The notes: generated from the sequence alone by a model not told the origin. A DNA stretch of 64,000 bases from Cupriavidus neocaledonicus (GCF_000372525.1 NZ_AQUR01000090.1:61127-125126); one strand, 5' to 3'. Positions 29,601 through 37,636 are shown, counted from the stretch's first letter. Numbers and translations are program-made.

Positions 29601-29822
29601 CGCCATCACGGTCTCGACGGGGTAGGTGATGCGCTGCTCGGTCTCCAGCGGCGAATAGCCCGGCGCGGCGGTATTGATCTGCACCTGCACGTTGGTGATG
29701 TCGGGCACCGCGTCGATCGGCAGCCGGGTGTAGCTGTACAGGCCCAGCGCGGCCATGCCCAGCACCGCCAGCAGCACCAGCCAGCGTTGCGCAATGGCAA
29801 AGCGGATCAGGCGTTCGAACAT
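26652..29822 (-). CDS. czcA: Heavy-metal RND efflux pump, CzcA type
   Basis: 1056 residues, 12 membrane segments in the RND arrangement. The pump spans the periplasm and drives metal out using protons. TM4 reads DFGIIVDGAVVIVEN, the HME-RND signature with D...DG typical of Zn/Co/Cd pumps rather than the Cu/Ag CusA type. Start: GGAGG ten bases before MFERLIRF favours 29822 over an upstream ATG. It is the last gene of czcICBA; the next gene (26220) is convergent. Confidence 0.92.
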   Translation of the reverse strand: MFERLIRFAIAQRWLVLLAVLGMAALGLYSYTRLPIDAVPDITNVQVQINTAAPGYSPLETEQRITYPVETVMAGLPGLEQTRSLSRYGLSQVTVIFRDGTDIHFARQLVNQRIQEARDQLPTGITPAMGPISTGLGEIYLWTVEAGPGARKADGSAYTLSDLREIQDWVIRPQLRNVPGVTEVNAIGGHARAYVVAPDLARMASYGLALSDVVGALEKNNDNVGAGYIERRGEQYLVRVPGQVRSLDEIGDVIVGSAQGQPIRVRDVATVQTGGELRTGAATENGREVVLGTVFMLIGENSRAVSQAVDRKMAEINRTLPAGVQAVTVYDRTTLVDKAIATVRKNLLEGAVLVIAILFLFLGNLRAALITALVIPLSMLFTFTGMVHYRISANLMSLGALDFGIIVDGAVVIVENCVRRLAHVQASQGRALTRDERLQEVFAAAREARRPLLYGQLIIMVVYLPIFALTGVEGKMFHPMAFTVVLALLGAMVLSVTFVPAAVALFIGNRVAERENRLMAWARRRYAVLLERALASTPVVLAGAGVAVVLCLAMATRLGSEFVPSLNEGDLAVQALRIPGTSLTQSVAMQQQVEIALKAKFPEIARIFARTGTAEIASDPMPPNISDGYIMLKPESQWPEPRRTRDALIAAIRAEVGKLPGNNYEFSQPIQLRFNELISGVRSDVAVKVFGDDNAVLEQTASRIAAVLQGIPGAAEVKVEQTTGLPMLTVQIDRNQAARYGLNLSDIQDAVSIGIGGKVSGTFFSGDRRFDIVVRLPEAVRADVDALRRLPVALPRDAGARTSYIPLSEVASVEMAPGPNQVSRENGKRRIVVSANVRGRDIGSFVPEAEAAIRARVQIPAGYWTSWGGTFEQLQSATARLRVVVPLALGLVFVLLFAMFGNVKDGLLVFTGIPFALTGGILALWLRGIPLSISAAVGFIALCGVAVLNGLVMLSFIRSLREAGHGLDHAIRAGALTRLRPVLMTALVASLGFVPMALATGTGAEVQRPLATVVIGGILSSTALTLLVLPVLYRLAHRNDAPVAVRADGQVTPMDA

Positions 29823-29835
29823 GGGCACCTCCCGC

Positions 29836-31119
29836 TCAGTGCTCATGCCCGGCGCTGGCCTTGCCCAGCTCGGACTTGAGGATAAAGCTGTTGGCCGCGG
29901 CGTAGCGCGCGCCGGCCTGCAGGCCCCGGGTCACCTCGACCCGCTTGCCATCGGAGCGCCCGGTCTGGACCGGCTGCACCGCAAACCCGTCCGGCACCGC
30001 GACGAACACCACGCTCTGGCCATCGACCTGCTGCACCGCGTCGGCTGCCACCGTCACCGGCACCTGTACCGGCGCGCCCAGCACGCTGACCGTGACGAAC
30101 AGCCCGGGCCGCCAGGCCGTGCCCGGATTGGCCAGCGTCACGCGCGCCCTGGCGGTGCGGGTCTGCTCGCCCAGCAAGGCGCCGACGTAGGACACCTTGC
30201 CTTCGGCCTGCGTGGCAGAGGCGCTGGAGCGCACCGTGACCGCCTCGCCCACGCGCACGTGGTCCAGGTCGCGCGCGGACACCACGAACTCGGCCCATAC
30301 CGAACTCAGGTCCGAGACCGTGAAGACGCTGGCGTCTTCCTTGACCGCTTCGCCCAGCGACAGGTGTTTCTCGACCACGATGCCGTCGAACGGCGCGCGC
30401 AGCGCGAACTGGTTCAGCCCGCCGCCGGCCCCGCCGCGCTCGGCGGCGCCGATCGCGGTGAGCTTCTGTCGTGCGTTCTGCACCGCGATCTGCGCCTCCT
30501 CCAGCGCGGTGCGCGCCTGCTGGTAGTCCTGCTCGGCGGAGATTTTCTCCTGCCACAGCGTCTGCTCGCGCGCATAGGTGGCCCGCGCCAGCGCCTCGCG
30601 CTTCTGCGCGGCCAGCAGTTCGCTGCGCTGCTCCGCCACCGTGGTGCTGGCAATCAGCGCCAGCACCTCGCCCTGGCGCACCGGCTGGCCCAGGCTGGCC
30701 GGCACCGCCTGCGCCACGCCCGCCACGCGCGGCACCACGTGCGCGGTGCGGTCGTCGTTGAAGCGGATCTCGCCGGGGAAATCGACGCTGCTGCGCAGCG
30801 CCGCAGCCGCAGCGGTGGCCATGCCGATGCCGGCCTGCTCGATCTGCGCCGGCGTCAGCGCGATCACGTGCGGCTTGCCTTCGGCTTGCGGTTGCGCCGC
30901 GGGCGCGCTGGCGCCGGCATGCGCCACCGCCTTGCCCGCCATCTTGTCCGCTTCCTCGCCGTGCTCGTGCCCGTGTTCGTCGCCATGTCCGGCATGCCCG
31001 TGCGCAGCCTCGCCGGTGGCGCCGCCCCCCGTGCCGGTGAACAGGATCGCCGCGCTGCCCAGCAGCCCCGCGAACAGGATGGCCGCCACGGCGGCCCGTT
31101 GTTGCTTGCTCATTGCCAT
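29836..31119 (-). CDS. czcB: Periplasmic adaptor (membrane fusion) protein, CzcB type
   Basis: 427 residues. An N-terminal anchor (VAAILFAGLLGSAAILF) is followed by a histidine-rich stretch (HGHAGHGDEHGHEHGEE) likely to bind metal, and the protein ends GHEH. Hairpin and lipoyl motifs follow in order (VVPRVAGVAQAVPASLGQPV; later FALRAPFDGIVVEKHLSLGE). It links CzcA to the CzcC channel. Separated from czcA by 13 bases. The first of two ATGs six bases apart was chosen. Confidence 0.9.
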   Translation of the reverse strand: MAMSKQQRAAVAAILFAGLLGSAAILFTGTGGGATGEAAHGHAGHGDEHGHEHGEEADKMAGKAVAHAGASAPAAQPQAEGKPHVIALTPAQIEQAGIGMATAAAAALRSSVDFPGEIRFNDDRTAHVVPRVAGVAQAVPASLGQPVRQGEVLALIASTTVAEQRSELLAAQKREALARATYAREQTLWQEKISAEQDYQQARTALEEAQIAVQNARQKLTAIGAAERGGAGGGLNQFALRAPFDGIVVEKHLSLGEAVKEDASVFTVSDLSSVWAEFVVSARDLDHVRVGEAVTVRSSASATQAEGKVSYVGALLGEQTRTARARVTLANPGTAWRPGLFVTVSVLGAPVQVPVTVAADAVQQVDGQSVVFVAVPDGFAVQPVQTGRSDGKRVEVTRGLQAGARYAAANSFILKSELGKASAGHEH

Positions 31120-31135
31120 GTCTGCAGCTTCCGTA

Positions 31136-32407
31136 TCAGTGTCCGAGGATGCGGTCGATGCTGGCGGCCGCGTCATAGGTGCGGGCCAGCACGTCCAGGT
31201 AGCGGATGCGCGCCTGGAACAGCGTGCGCTGGGCATCCAGCACGTCGAGGAAATTGAACTTGCCGGCCTCGAACCCGCGCGAGGCGGCGGCGTAGGCCTG
31301 TTCCGCCGCCGGCAGCACCGAGGCCTGCAGCGTCTGCGCCGCGGCGCGCGACACCGACAGCTGTGTCGAAGCCTGCTGCAGCTCGCCTTGCAAACGCACG
31401 CGCGTGGCGGCGTGCGCATCCTGTGCGCCGTCGGCACGGCGCAGCGCCGCGTACAGGTTGCCCTGGTTGCGGTCGAACAGCGGCAGCGGAATCGCCACGC
31501 CCAGCACCGCCATGTTGCGGTTGGCCTCGTTGTCGCGCTTGGCGCCCACGCTCACGGTCACGTCGGGATACTGGCGGCTGCGCTGCACCGCCACTTCGGC
31601 ACGGCTGCGCTCCGCCGCCAGGCGGCTGGCTTCCAGCAACGGCGAGTCTGCCAGCGCCGCCTGCAACGCGGCCGGCGCGGGCCGCGACGGCAGGACATCG
31701 AGATCGCCCTGCCCCTGCGCAAAACGGGGTGTGCTTTCGCCCCACAGTGCCGCCAGCGACTGCCGCGCGGACTGCAGCGCGCCGGTGGCCTCGGCCAGCT
31801 CCAGCTCGGCGTTGGCCTGCTCGACGCTGGCGCGTGTGGCCTCCAGCGGGGCCACCTTGCCGGCGGCGACACGCCGGCCGGCGGCGTTAGCGGCCTGGCT
31901 GGCGATGCCGACCGAAGCCTCGGCGAGCCGGACACGCTCCTGCGCCACCAGCACGCCGAAGAAGCGCGCGATCACCGCGGCGCGCAGCTCGGCCCGTGTG
32001 CTGCCCAGCTCGGCCTGCGCCAGCTCGCGGCCGCGCTCGGCCAGGCCGATGCGCGCGGCGCGCTTGCCGCCCAGCTCGACCGGCAGGTTGACCTGGCCGG
32101 TGGTCGCGCGCGACGCCTTCCTCGTGTCTTCCATCGACACAGCCAGTTCCGGGTTGGGCAGCACGCGCGCCTGGATCAGGTCGCCTTCGGTGGCGTCAAG
32201 CTCCTTGCCGGCGGCGGACAGGGTGAAACTGCCGGCTTCCGCCAGCGCCAGCGCGGCATCGAGGGTCAGCGTCCCGGCCGGCTGCGTTGCGCCGGCAGGC
32301 GCGGGAGCCGACGGCAGCGCCACGGCGGCGGGCGGCGTCTGCGCGACACCGGGGAAAGGGCTGGATAGCACGGCCGCCAGCCCGAGCGGCAGCAAAAGTC
32401 TTCGCAT
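31136..32407 (-). CDS. czcC: Outer-membrane efflux channel, CzcC type (TolC family)
   Basis: 423 residues, close to CzcC of C. metallidurans in length. Signal peptide, then a Pro-rich linker and two OEP repeats of long helices with conserved LPNPELAVSMED, a QVNLPVELGGKRAARI strand and the second-half AIPLPLFDRNQGNLYAA. It ends with a heptad helix (FNFLDVLDAQRTLFQARIRYL). Sits 16 bases before czcB. Confidence 0.9.
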   Translation of the reverse strand: MRRLLLPLGLAAVLSSPFPGVAQTPPAAVALPSAPAPAGATQPAGTLTLDAALALAEAGSFTLSAAGKELDATEGDLIQARVLPNPELAVSMEDTRKASRATTGQVNLPVELGGKRAARIGLAERGRELAQAELGSTRAELRAAVIARFFGVLVAQERVRLAEASVGIASQAANAAGRRVAAGKVAPLEATRASVEQANAELELAEATGALQSARQSLAALWGESTPRFAQGQGDLDVLPSRPAPAALQAALADSPLLEASRLAAERSRAEVAVQRSRQYPDVTVSVGAKRDNEANRNMAVLGVAIPLPLFDRNQGNLYAALRRADGAQDAHAATRVRLQGELQQASTQLSVSRAAAQTLQASVLPAAEQAYAAASRGFEAGKFNFLDVLDAQRTLFQARIRYLDVLARTYDAAASIDRILGH

Positions 32408-32523
32408 CGAATTGCACCAGAAGAAAACCGGGGAAATTCGGCGAGACGTCCGACGTCATGCGGTCATGACGCCAGCAGGCGATCGCAAGGGATCGGGATA
32501 GCGGGGAAGCGTCGTCTCGCCGG

Positions 32524-32895
32524 CTAAGCGAGACGCGGCCACTGCGGCCGGTCGGGCGCGCGCGCGCTGTGCGAGGAGAAGCGGGGCTGCGGCACCGGCG
32601 GCGCCAGCTCCACGCGGCGCAGCGCAGGCACATCCTGCGCATCGGCCGGCGCGAAAGGCAGCGAGGCGATATGGCAGACGCCGCAGTCGGGGTCGGCCAG
32701 GTTCAACTTGGCCTTTTCCTGCGCAGGATCGGTTTGCTGGTCCGGCTTGCCGCTGCCGGCCTGGTGCCGGTGCTCATGGTGGCCGAAATGGGCCCTGGAC
32801 AGCGCGACCTCGTGCCCACAATACGCGGCCGCTCCCGCCCAGGCGAACTGGAGCGGCAGGACGAGCGCAAGGAGGACGAGCAGGAGCCGTTGCAT
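32524..32895 (-). CDS. czcI: CzcI-family small secreted metal-resistance protein
   Basis: 123 residues. MQRLLLVLLALVLPLQFAWA is a signal peptide; the mature part opens AAAYCGHE and is rich in His (HFGHHEHRHQ) with a later CGVCHIASLPF. This matches the CzcI pattern of a small periplasmic regulator or metal-binding protein that heads czc operons in Cupriavidus. The Cys pair C-x-x-C plus His cluster could sense Zn or Co. Gap of 116 bases to czcC. Confidence 0.75.
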   Translation of the reverse strand: MQRLLLVLLALVLPLQFAWAGAAAYCGHEVALSRAHFGHHEHRHQAGSGKPDQQTDPAQEKAKLNLADPDCGVCHIASLPFAPADAQDVPALRRVELAPPVPQPRFSSHSARAPDRPQWPRLA

Positions 32896-32991
32896 GAATG
32901 GTGAGATCGGCGCAGCAGGCGCGACGAGCGGGGCGCCGGCGGCGAGTCGCAAGTTTAACCGAGGCGCGGCGGGCAAGCGGCAACGGGGTCA

Positions 32992-33084
32992 TTACATTTG
33001 CGTCATCGCAGGCGTGCGCGCTGCCCGGCAAGCTTGTTCAGTATTTTTGAATAACTCATCCGGCAAAGCGCCCGCTTGCTTCAT
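32992..33084 (-). CDS. Possible 30-residue leader peptide upstream of czcI
   Basis: A 30-codon frame (MKQAGALPDELFKNTEQACR..., ending TPAMTQM) has a strong AGGAG seven bases before its ATG, far better than chance in this otherwise empty 276-base gap. It is AT-richer than its neighbours and would be translated ahead of czcI. No homology is recognised; it could be an independent small protein or a leader. The rest of the gap (32896-32991, 33085-33171) shows no feature apart from the ribosome site of the next gene. Confidence 0.35.
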   Translation of the reverse strand: MKQAGALPDELFKNTEQACRAARTPAMTQM

Positions 33085-33171
33085 GGCTTGGCTCCTATAG
33101 TTCCGTACATGAACGGCACGCACACAAAGCAACGCCTTCTGACAAATTCAACAAGCTAACGGAGAAACACC

Positions 33172-33552
33172 ATGACCAAGACCACCCGCCTCGCTTCCGC
33201 CCTGCTCCTGACCCTGGCCGCGCTGGGCGCAGCGCAAGCCGCGACCGCCACCGACGCCCTGCCCGGCGACAAGTACGGCTACAGCTTCCGCAGCACCGTG
33301 CCGGGCGACAAGTATGGTTATGAGTTCCGCAGCCACGACGCCTTCACCGACGGCGCCCGCGCCGGCAAGGCCGATCCCTTTACCGACGGTGCCCGGACCG
33401 GCAAGGCCGACCCCTTCACCGACGGGGCCCGCACCGTGGCCGGACTGGACCGCAGCGGCGTATCGGCAGCGCCTGCCCGCAGCTTCGATACCTTTACCGA
33501 AGGCAGCCGCGCCGGCAGTTTCGATCCCTACGGCGAAGGCGCCCGCGCCTGA
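33172..33552 (+). CDS. Small secreted protein built of two internal repeats
   Basis: 126 residues, function unrecognised. Signal peptide cleaved near AQA (residue 23). Repeat one, PGDKYGYxFRS, occurs at 31 and 44. Repeat two, DxFTDGARxGKA, occurs three times from residue 56, degenerating to DTFTEGSRAGS and DPYGEGARA. The mature protein is Gly/Asp/Ser-rich and without cysteine, suggesting a flexible surface or extracellular protein. An ACGGAGAAAC site precedes the start. A perfect terminator follows, shared with the convergent anti-sigma gene. Confidence 0.7.
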   Translation: MTKTTRLASALLLTLAALGAAQAATATDALPGDKYGYSFRSTVPGDKYGYEFRSHDAFTDGARAGKADPFTDGARTGKADPFTDGARTVAGLDRSGVSAAPARSFDTFTEGSRAGSFDPYGEGARA

Positions 33553-33588
33553 GAGGCCCGCCTCCCCCGCAGCGAGAAAACCAGAAGG

Positions 33589-33614
33589 AAGGCCAGCGCC
33601 AGCGCTGGCCTTTT
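33589..33614. terminator. Terminator between the repeat protein and the anti-sigma gene
   Basis: AAGGCCAGCGC (33589-33599) and GCGCTGGCCTT (33602-33612) form a perfect 11-base stem over a two-base gap, with TTTT at 33611-33614. Being symmetric it can stop both convergent transcripts. Confidence 0.8.
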
Positions 33615-33615
33615 G

Positions 33616-33831
33616 TCATTCGTCGCGCCCCAGCCGGTGCATGGCTTCGCGCAGCGTGCGCATCTGTGCGCTGAAGCGAGTGCAGGCATCGCAGATCGCC
33701 AGGTGCGAGCGCATGCGCAGCCGCTCCGCCCAGGACAGCGGCAGGTCCAGGCTCTTCATGGTCAGGTGGTGGACCTCTTCGCAGTCCGGCAGCAGCCGGC
33801 GCGGCGGGCGGGAAGGTGGGGTTTCCGGCAT
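33616..33831 (-). CDS. Zinc-binding anti-sigma factor (zf-HC2 type)
   Basis: 71 residues. The HxxxCxxC zinc anti-sigma motif is SHLAICDACTRF, preceded by CEEVHHLTMKSLDLPLSWAERLRM, the normal helix pair that wraps the sigma factor. No membrane segment, so it would be a cytoplasmic ZAS-type sensor. It lies 42 bases downstream of the ECF sigma gene, forming a sigma/anti-sigma pair. Confidence 0.85.
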   Translation of the reverse strand: MPETPPSRPPRRLLPDCEEVHHLTMKSLDLPLSWAERLRMRSHLAICDACTRFSAQMRTLREAMHRLGRDE

Positions 33832-33873
33832 GTTGGTCGGTGGCGGTTCGGTGGCGTGGACGCGTGAGCGGGC

Positions 33874-34467
33874 TCAACCGGCCTTGCCGGGCCGGCCGCG
33901 CTGGCCGAACCAGTGCAGTTCCAGGCATTCGCGCAGGCGCATGCGGGCCCGGTAGAGCATCGCCCACGCATTGGTCGCGCTGATCTGCAAATGCTGACAG
34001 ATTTCCTCGGTGTCCAGCTCCAGCCATTCCCGCATCATGAAGATGCGGCCGGTGCGCGCCGGCAGTCGGTCCACGCATAGCTGCAGGATCTCGAAGAACT
34101 CGCGGCGCTCGAACGCGCGCTCCGGGTCGCCCCAGTCGGAGGGCGGATCCTGGTAGTGGCCGTTGCGCGTGAACAGGGCGTCGAAGGCGTCGTCGTCGGA
34201 CTGCGGCTGGCCGTCGCCGTCGCTCGCGAGCGCCAGCCTGACCTCGCGCCTGCCGCTGCGCAGCGCGTCGATGATCTTGTGCTTGAGGATGCCGACCAGG
34301 TAGGTGCGCAGCGCGGACTGGCCGGCAAAGCGCTCCGGATGCTCGAGCGCGGCCAGCAGCGTTTCCGAGACGGCATCCTCGGCCACCGCCTCATCGCGCA
34401 GCTGCAGGCGCGCGAAGCGCAACAGGTAGGGGCGTAGCGCCTGCAGTTCGGCTGGGTCGAGGCTCAT
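33874..34467 (-). CDS. ECF (RpoE-like) sigma factor
   Basis: 197 residues. Region 2 includes LRPYLLRFARLQLRDEAVAEDAVSETLLAAL with the LRTYLVGILKHKIIDALR core-binding helix. Region 4 is RTGRIFMMREWLELDTEEICQHLQISATNAWAMLYRARMRLRECL. An Asp-rich insert (SDGDGQPQSDDDAFD) lies between. It pairs with the downstream zinc anti-sigma gene; ECF/ZAS pairs usually answer redox or metal stress. Confidence 0.92.
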   Translation of the reverse strand: MSLDPAELQALRPYLLRFARLQLRDEAVAEDAVSETLLAALEHPERFAGQSALRTYLVGILKHKIIDALRSGRREVRLALASDGDGQPQSDDDAFDALFTRNGHYQDPPSDWGDPERAFERREFFEILQLCVDRLPARTGRIFMMREWLELDTEEICQHLQISATNAWAMLYRARMRLRECLELHWFGQRGRPGKAG

Positions 34468-34544
34468 CGGGGATCAGGGGGCGGTTGCCTGGTCGGATGC
34501 GCCATCATACCCGCGCCCTGCCCTGTGCCGGTATGCCGCAGTGG

Positions 34545-36167
34545 TCAGCCGATGCCGCGGAACTGCCCGCACAGGCGGAACACATCCATCGTCAGCGCAA
34601 TCTCCCTGGCCTTGCCGTAGCGCGTTGCCAGCTTCAGCAGCTCCTTGATGTCGCGCCCGCTCGCGCTGGGGTAGGCGTCGGTCAGCGCGTCGATCAGCGC
34701 ATCGTCCAGTTCCGCGCCGAACTGCGCCGCCTGCAGGCGCCACAGCCGCACGGCATCCTCGCGGCACGGCGTGGTGTAGTGGATGGTGGCGATGCAGCGC
34801 GACAGGATGGCATCGTCGACGTCGCCGATGCGGTTGGTGGTCATGAACAGCAAGCCGCTGAAGTACTCCAGCGTGCGCAGGAACTCGGCGACGATGGCGT
34901 TGTGCTCGAGGTCATTGGCGCGCCGGCGGATATAGACGTCGGCCTCGTCCAGCAGCAGGATCGCATTCCAGCGCATGGCGCGGCGCAGGATGGTCATCAG
35001 CGTGGCCCCCACCGACGCCGCGGTGGTGCCAAGCTGCCCGGAGTGCACGCGGTACAGCGGCTTGCCGACCACCTCGGCATAGACCTCGGCGGTCAGTGTC
35101 TTGCCCAGGCCCGGCGCGCCCTGGCACAGGATGGTGGTGCCGCCGGACTTGCCCGGCACGAAGTCCGGCGCCAGCATGTCCATGTGCGAGGTCAGGACGT
35201 CGATCAGGTCGCGGTGATGCGCGGGCAGCACCAGCTTGTCGCGCAGGGCGGGCTGGTAGCGGTACTCGGCCAGGTGCTGCACGTGCACCCAGATATTGCG
35301 GTGCCACTCCAGGTGGAACAGGTGCACGTAGCCATGCAGCGGCACGCGCTCGAAGCCCTCCATGATGCCCGCCTCGCGCCAGAACGACGGGTCGCAGGTC
35401 ATCTCGAAACGGCGCTCCAGCCGCTCTTCGTCATTCACGCAGCGCGCGCCCGCGGCGTCGGCGATCGGGATCAGCTCCGCCGCGCCCTTGGCATCGACCG
35501 AGAACGCCGCGCGCATCGCCACGCACTGCGCGCCGAAGCCGCGCTGGAAGCGCACGAAGCGCTGCGCGTGCTGTTCATATTCCTGGCGGAATTCCGCGCA
35601 CTCCTTGTAGAAGCCGAATTCAGCCAGCAACTCCGGGATGGTTCGGTTGGCGATATCGTCGCGCGTGATCACCATCGACGTGGTCATGCCCGAGCGGCGC
35701 AGGTGGTGGTCGGTCAGCGCGGAGTTGGCCGACTGCATCGTGTTGGCGAGCAAATCCACCACCACGTAGGCCATGCCCTGCTCGGGCAATACATAGCGCA
35801 TGCGGCGCACCAGCCAGGGCAGCAGCACGCCGTCGCGGTTGCGCTGGTACAGCCAGCCGTCGATGGCATCGCGCGACAGGTAGGCGGCCAGCCCCGCCAC
35901 CAGCTGGTCCAGCCCCGGAATCACGCGCGCCTGCGGCGCGTTGTAGATGTTGTCCAGCGCCAGCATCTGGAACATCAGCGCGCGTTCGTTCTGCGTCTTG
36001 CTGAGCGTATAGAGCGAACTGAGCGCGTGCGCGTCGAACAGCTTGCTCGACACCAGCATATTGCCGTGGCACACGCCATGCTGCTGCAGCTGCCGGGCCA
36101 GCGGCGAACCGGTTTCGAGCATCGCCAGCAGGGGATGGATCAGCGCCTCCGGAATCTCGAAATCCAT
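34545..36167 (-). CDS. AAA+ ATPase with large uncharacterised N-terminal domain
   Basis: 540 residues. The C-terminal AAA+ module has Walker A GAPGLGKT, Walker B AILLLDEAD followed by VYIRRR, sensor-1 MTTNR, and a downstream arginine in LSRC. The first 320 residues match no family I recognise and probably select substrates or partners. The ATG at 36167 has GGGAG eight bases upstream; an in-frame GTG nine bases earlier has no spacing. It overlaps nothing, but the truncated esterase lies 51 bases upstream on the same strand, suggesting a former operon. Confidence 0.75.
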   Translation of the reverse strand: MDFEIPEALIHPLLAMLETGSPLARQLQQHGVCHGNMLVSSKLFDAHALSSLYTLSKTQNERALMFQMLALDNIYNAPQARVIPGLDQLVAGLAAYLSRDAIDGWLYQRNRDGVLLPWLVRRMRYVLPEQGMAYVVVDLLANTMQSANSALTDHHLRRSGMTTSMVITRDDIANRTIPELLAEFGFYKECAEFRQEYEQHAQRFVRFQRGFGAQCVAMRAAFSVDAKGAAELIPIADAAGARCVNDEERLERRFEMTCDPSFWREAGIMEGFERVPLHGYVHLFHLEWHRNIWVHVQHLAEYRYQPALRDKLVLPAHHRDLIDVLTSHMDMLAPDFVPGKSGGTTILCQGAPGLGKTLTAEVYAEVVGKPLYRVHSGQLGTTAASVGATLMTILRRAMRWNAILLLDEADVYIRRRANDLEHNAIVAEFLRTLEYFSGLLFMTTNRIGDVDDAILSRCIATIHYTTPCREDAVRLWRLQAAQFGAELDDALIDALTDAYPSASGRDIKELLKLATRYGKAREIALTMDVFRLCGQFRGIG

Positions 36168-36218
36168 GTACCGCACTCCCGTTCAATGGCGTGGCCGCGC
36201 CGGCCAGCGGCCAGGGTT

Positions 36219-36560
36219 TCACTGCAGGAAGAAATCGATCGCGCGCTCGACCACGGGCGCATGGATGACATGGGTCCCGTCGAACTCGACGTATTCCACG
36301 TCATAGCCCGCGGCGCGCAGCCTGGCCGCATGCGCGCGTCCGCTGGTGGCAATAGGCAGCTGCTCGTCGGCCAGCCCGTGCGCGACGAATACCCTGGGAA
36401 TACCGGTCTGCATGAACACCGACATGAAGCCGCCGGAAAACGCGATCACATGGCTGGCGATATCGCCATTGGTAATGCCCAGCGACAGCGCATAGCTGGC
36501 GCCGTCCGAGAATCCGGCAAAGGCCAGCCGCCGCGGATCGATGCGGTAGTCATCGTCAAC
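36219..36560 (-). pseudogene. 5'-truncated phospholipase/carboxylesterase-family gene
   Basis: About 113 codons of an alpha/beta hydrolase remain, starting abruptly at VDDDYRIDPRRLAFAGFSDGAS. The nucleophile elbow (GFSDGAS), the acid (HGLADEQLP) and the histidine (FDGTHVIHAP) are present. The N-terminal half with the core strands is absent. Upstream of about 36560 the sequence changes abruptly to lower GC. An in-frame ATG at 36584 gives only a few foreign codons, so any product would lack half the fold. Confidence 0.75.
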
Positions 36561-36629
36561 TCTACTGTGTATGTATGACGTCACTTACCCAAGTGCATCC
36601 GCAAAATTTCTTAGGCTCTAGGCTTAAGT

Positions 36630-36645
36630 TTAGCGTAAACGCTAA
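36630..36645. promoter_or_regulatory. Perfect palindrome upstream of the XRE regulator
   Basis: TTAGCG (36630-36635) and CGCTAA (36640-36645) around TAAA form a perfect 16-base inverted repeat. An AT-rich TATATAGCTATAG follows directly and could contain a -10. Position and form suit an autoregulatory operator of an XRE-type repressor. Confidence 0.55.
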
Positions 36646-36723
36646 TTATATAGCTATAGCGTTCTGTACCGGGCGAGCATATGTCGGTAGAAAAAGGTAC
36701 TTCCGAGAGCACTCTTTGACGGG

Positions 36724-36993
36724 ATGGACCTTCTTCACGCGGTCGGCCAAGCTATCCGACTCGCTCGCGAACAAGCAGGACTCACTCAGCAACAGCTTAG
36801 TGAGCTTTCCGGCGTTCATGTCGTCTCTCTAAGCAAAGTCGAGCGGGGCGCTACCGAAGCCCGTCTGCTTACGTTGGACGCGCTTGCGATCGCCTTATCC
36901 CTCCCTCTATCCGACTTACTGCGCAACGCAGAAGTTATACGGTCGCTCCATCCTGCGAAGGACGCCAACAACAAACGGCCTTCGACCGCATAG
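36724..36993 (+). CDS. XRE-family helix-turn-helix regulator
   Basis: 89 residues. The helix-turn-helix spans LAREQAGLTQQQLSELSGVHVVSLSKVERG, followed by the dimerisation helix typical of Cro/C1/HipB-like proteins (LLTLDALAIALSLPLSDLL). The codon choice is markedly less GC-biased than in neighbouring genes, supporting acquisition. No toxin or phage gene follows in frame; the downstream DNA is decayed. A perfect palindrome lies 79 bases upstream of its start. Confidence 0.75.
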   Translation: MDLLHAVGQAIRLAREQAGLTQQQLSELSGVHVVSLSKVERGATEARLLTLDALAIALSLPLSDLLRNAEVIRSLHPAKDANNKRPSTA

Positions 36994-37636
36994 CTAATTC
37001 CGCTCCTTGTTTCTTGAGGCTGGTCACCCGCTGCGCCAGCCGTCGCACAGTCTGCGAATGCGTCCGCGCAAGATCAGCTTGAGGCGAACGTATTCCGCTT
37101 AGCCGCGATGGTTCTCTATTCCCGCTTCCCTTGTGAAGCCGAGCTTCCTGATGGCGGCGAGCAACCGGTACTTTGCCATGCATCCGGCTGAACAACTTGA
37201 CGCAGTCGAAGTGGTCAGGCGCGGCTGGGTCGTCAGTTTGGCTCCGTGACCGACTCAGTCTCCGACTTCAAACGCGGCCACGCCAAAGCGGCAGCGAACG
37301 AATTGCTTAACCTCACGTGTACCGCACCATAGGCACCGCCTAGCTTACTGGCGGCAGCAGGGACGTCGGATGGACGTCTATTTGTTGGCTGCTGTACCGG
37401 GGTGCCTCTCGCTGTCGTTATTGAGAGACTGTCGTCGACAGGCCTAAGGGGATCGAGACAATGCGCCGGCATGCCTTTGAAGTAACTATGGCGGCCTCAC
37501 CCGTGCAGAGAATCGACCCGCACGGCAAACAATGTGGACGAGCACGCAATGTTGCGCGCTTTACGCGACGCCGTGGCGACGACGCATTACCCGAGGAACA
37601 GGCGGTCGAGGAGCGACGCGCCAGCTGAGACGACCA

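Noticed and set aside
26652..32407. Copper/silver Cus-type efflux
   Set aside because: TM4 has the D...DG pattern of divalent-metal pumps, the adaptor lacks Met-rich Cus motifs, and a CzcI-like gene heads the operon.
36935..37195. 86-codon minus-strand frame in the island
   Set aside because: No ribosome site, overlaps the XRE 3' end, and runs through visibly decayed sequence with no protein-like pattern.
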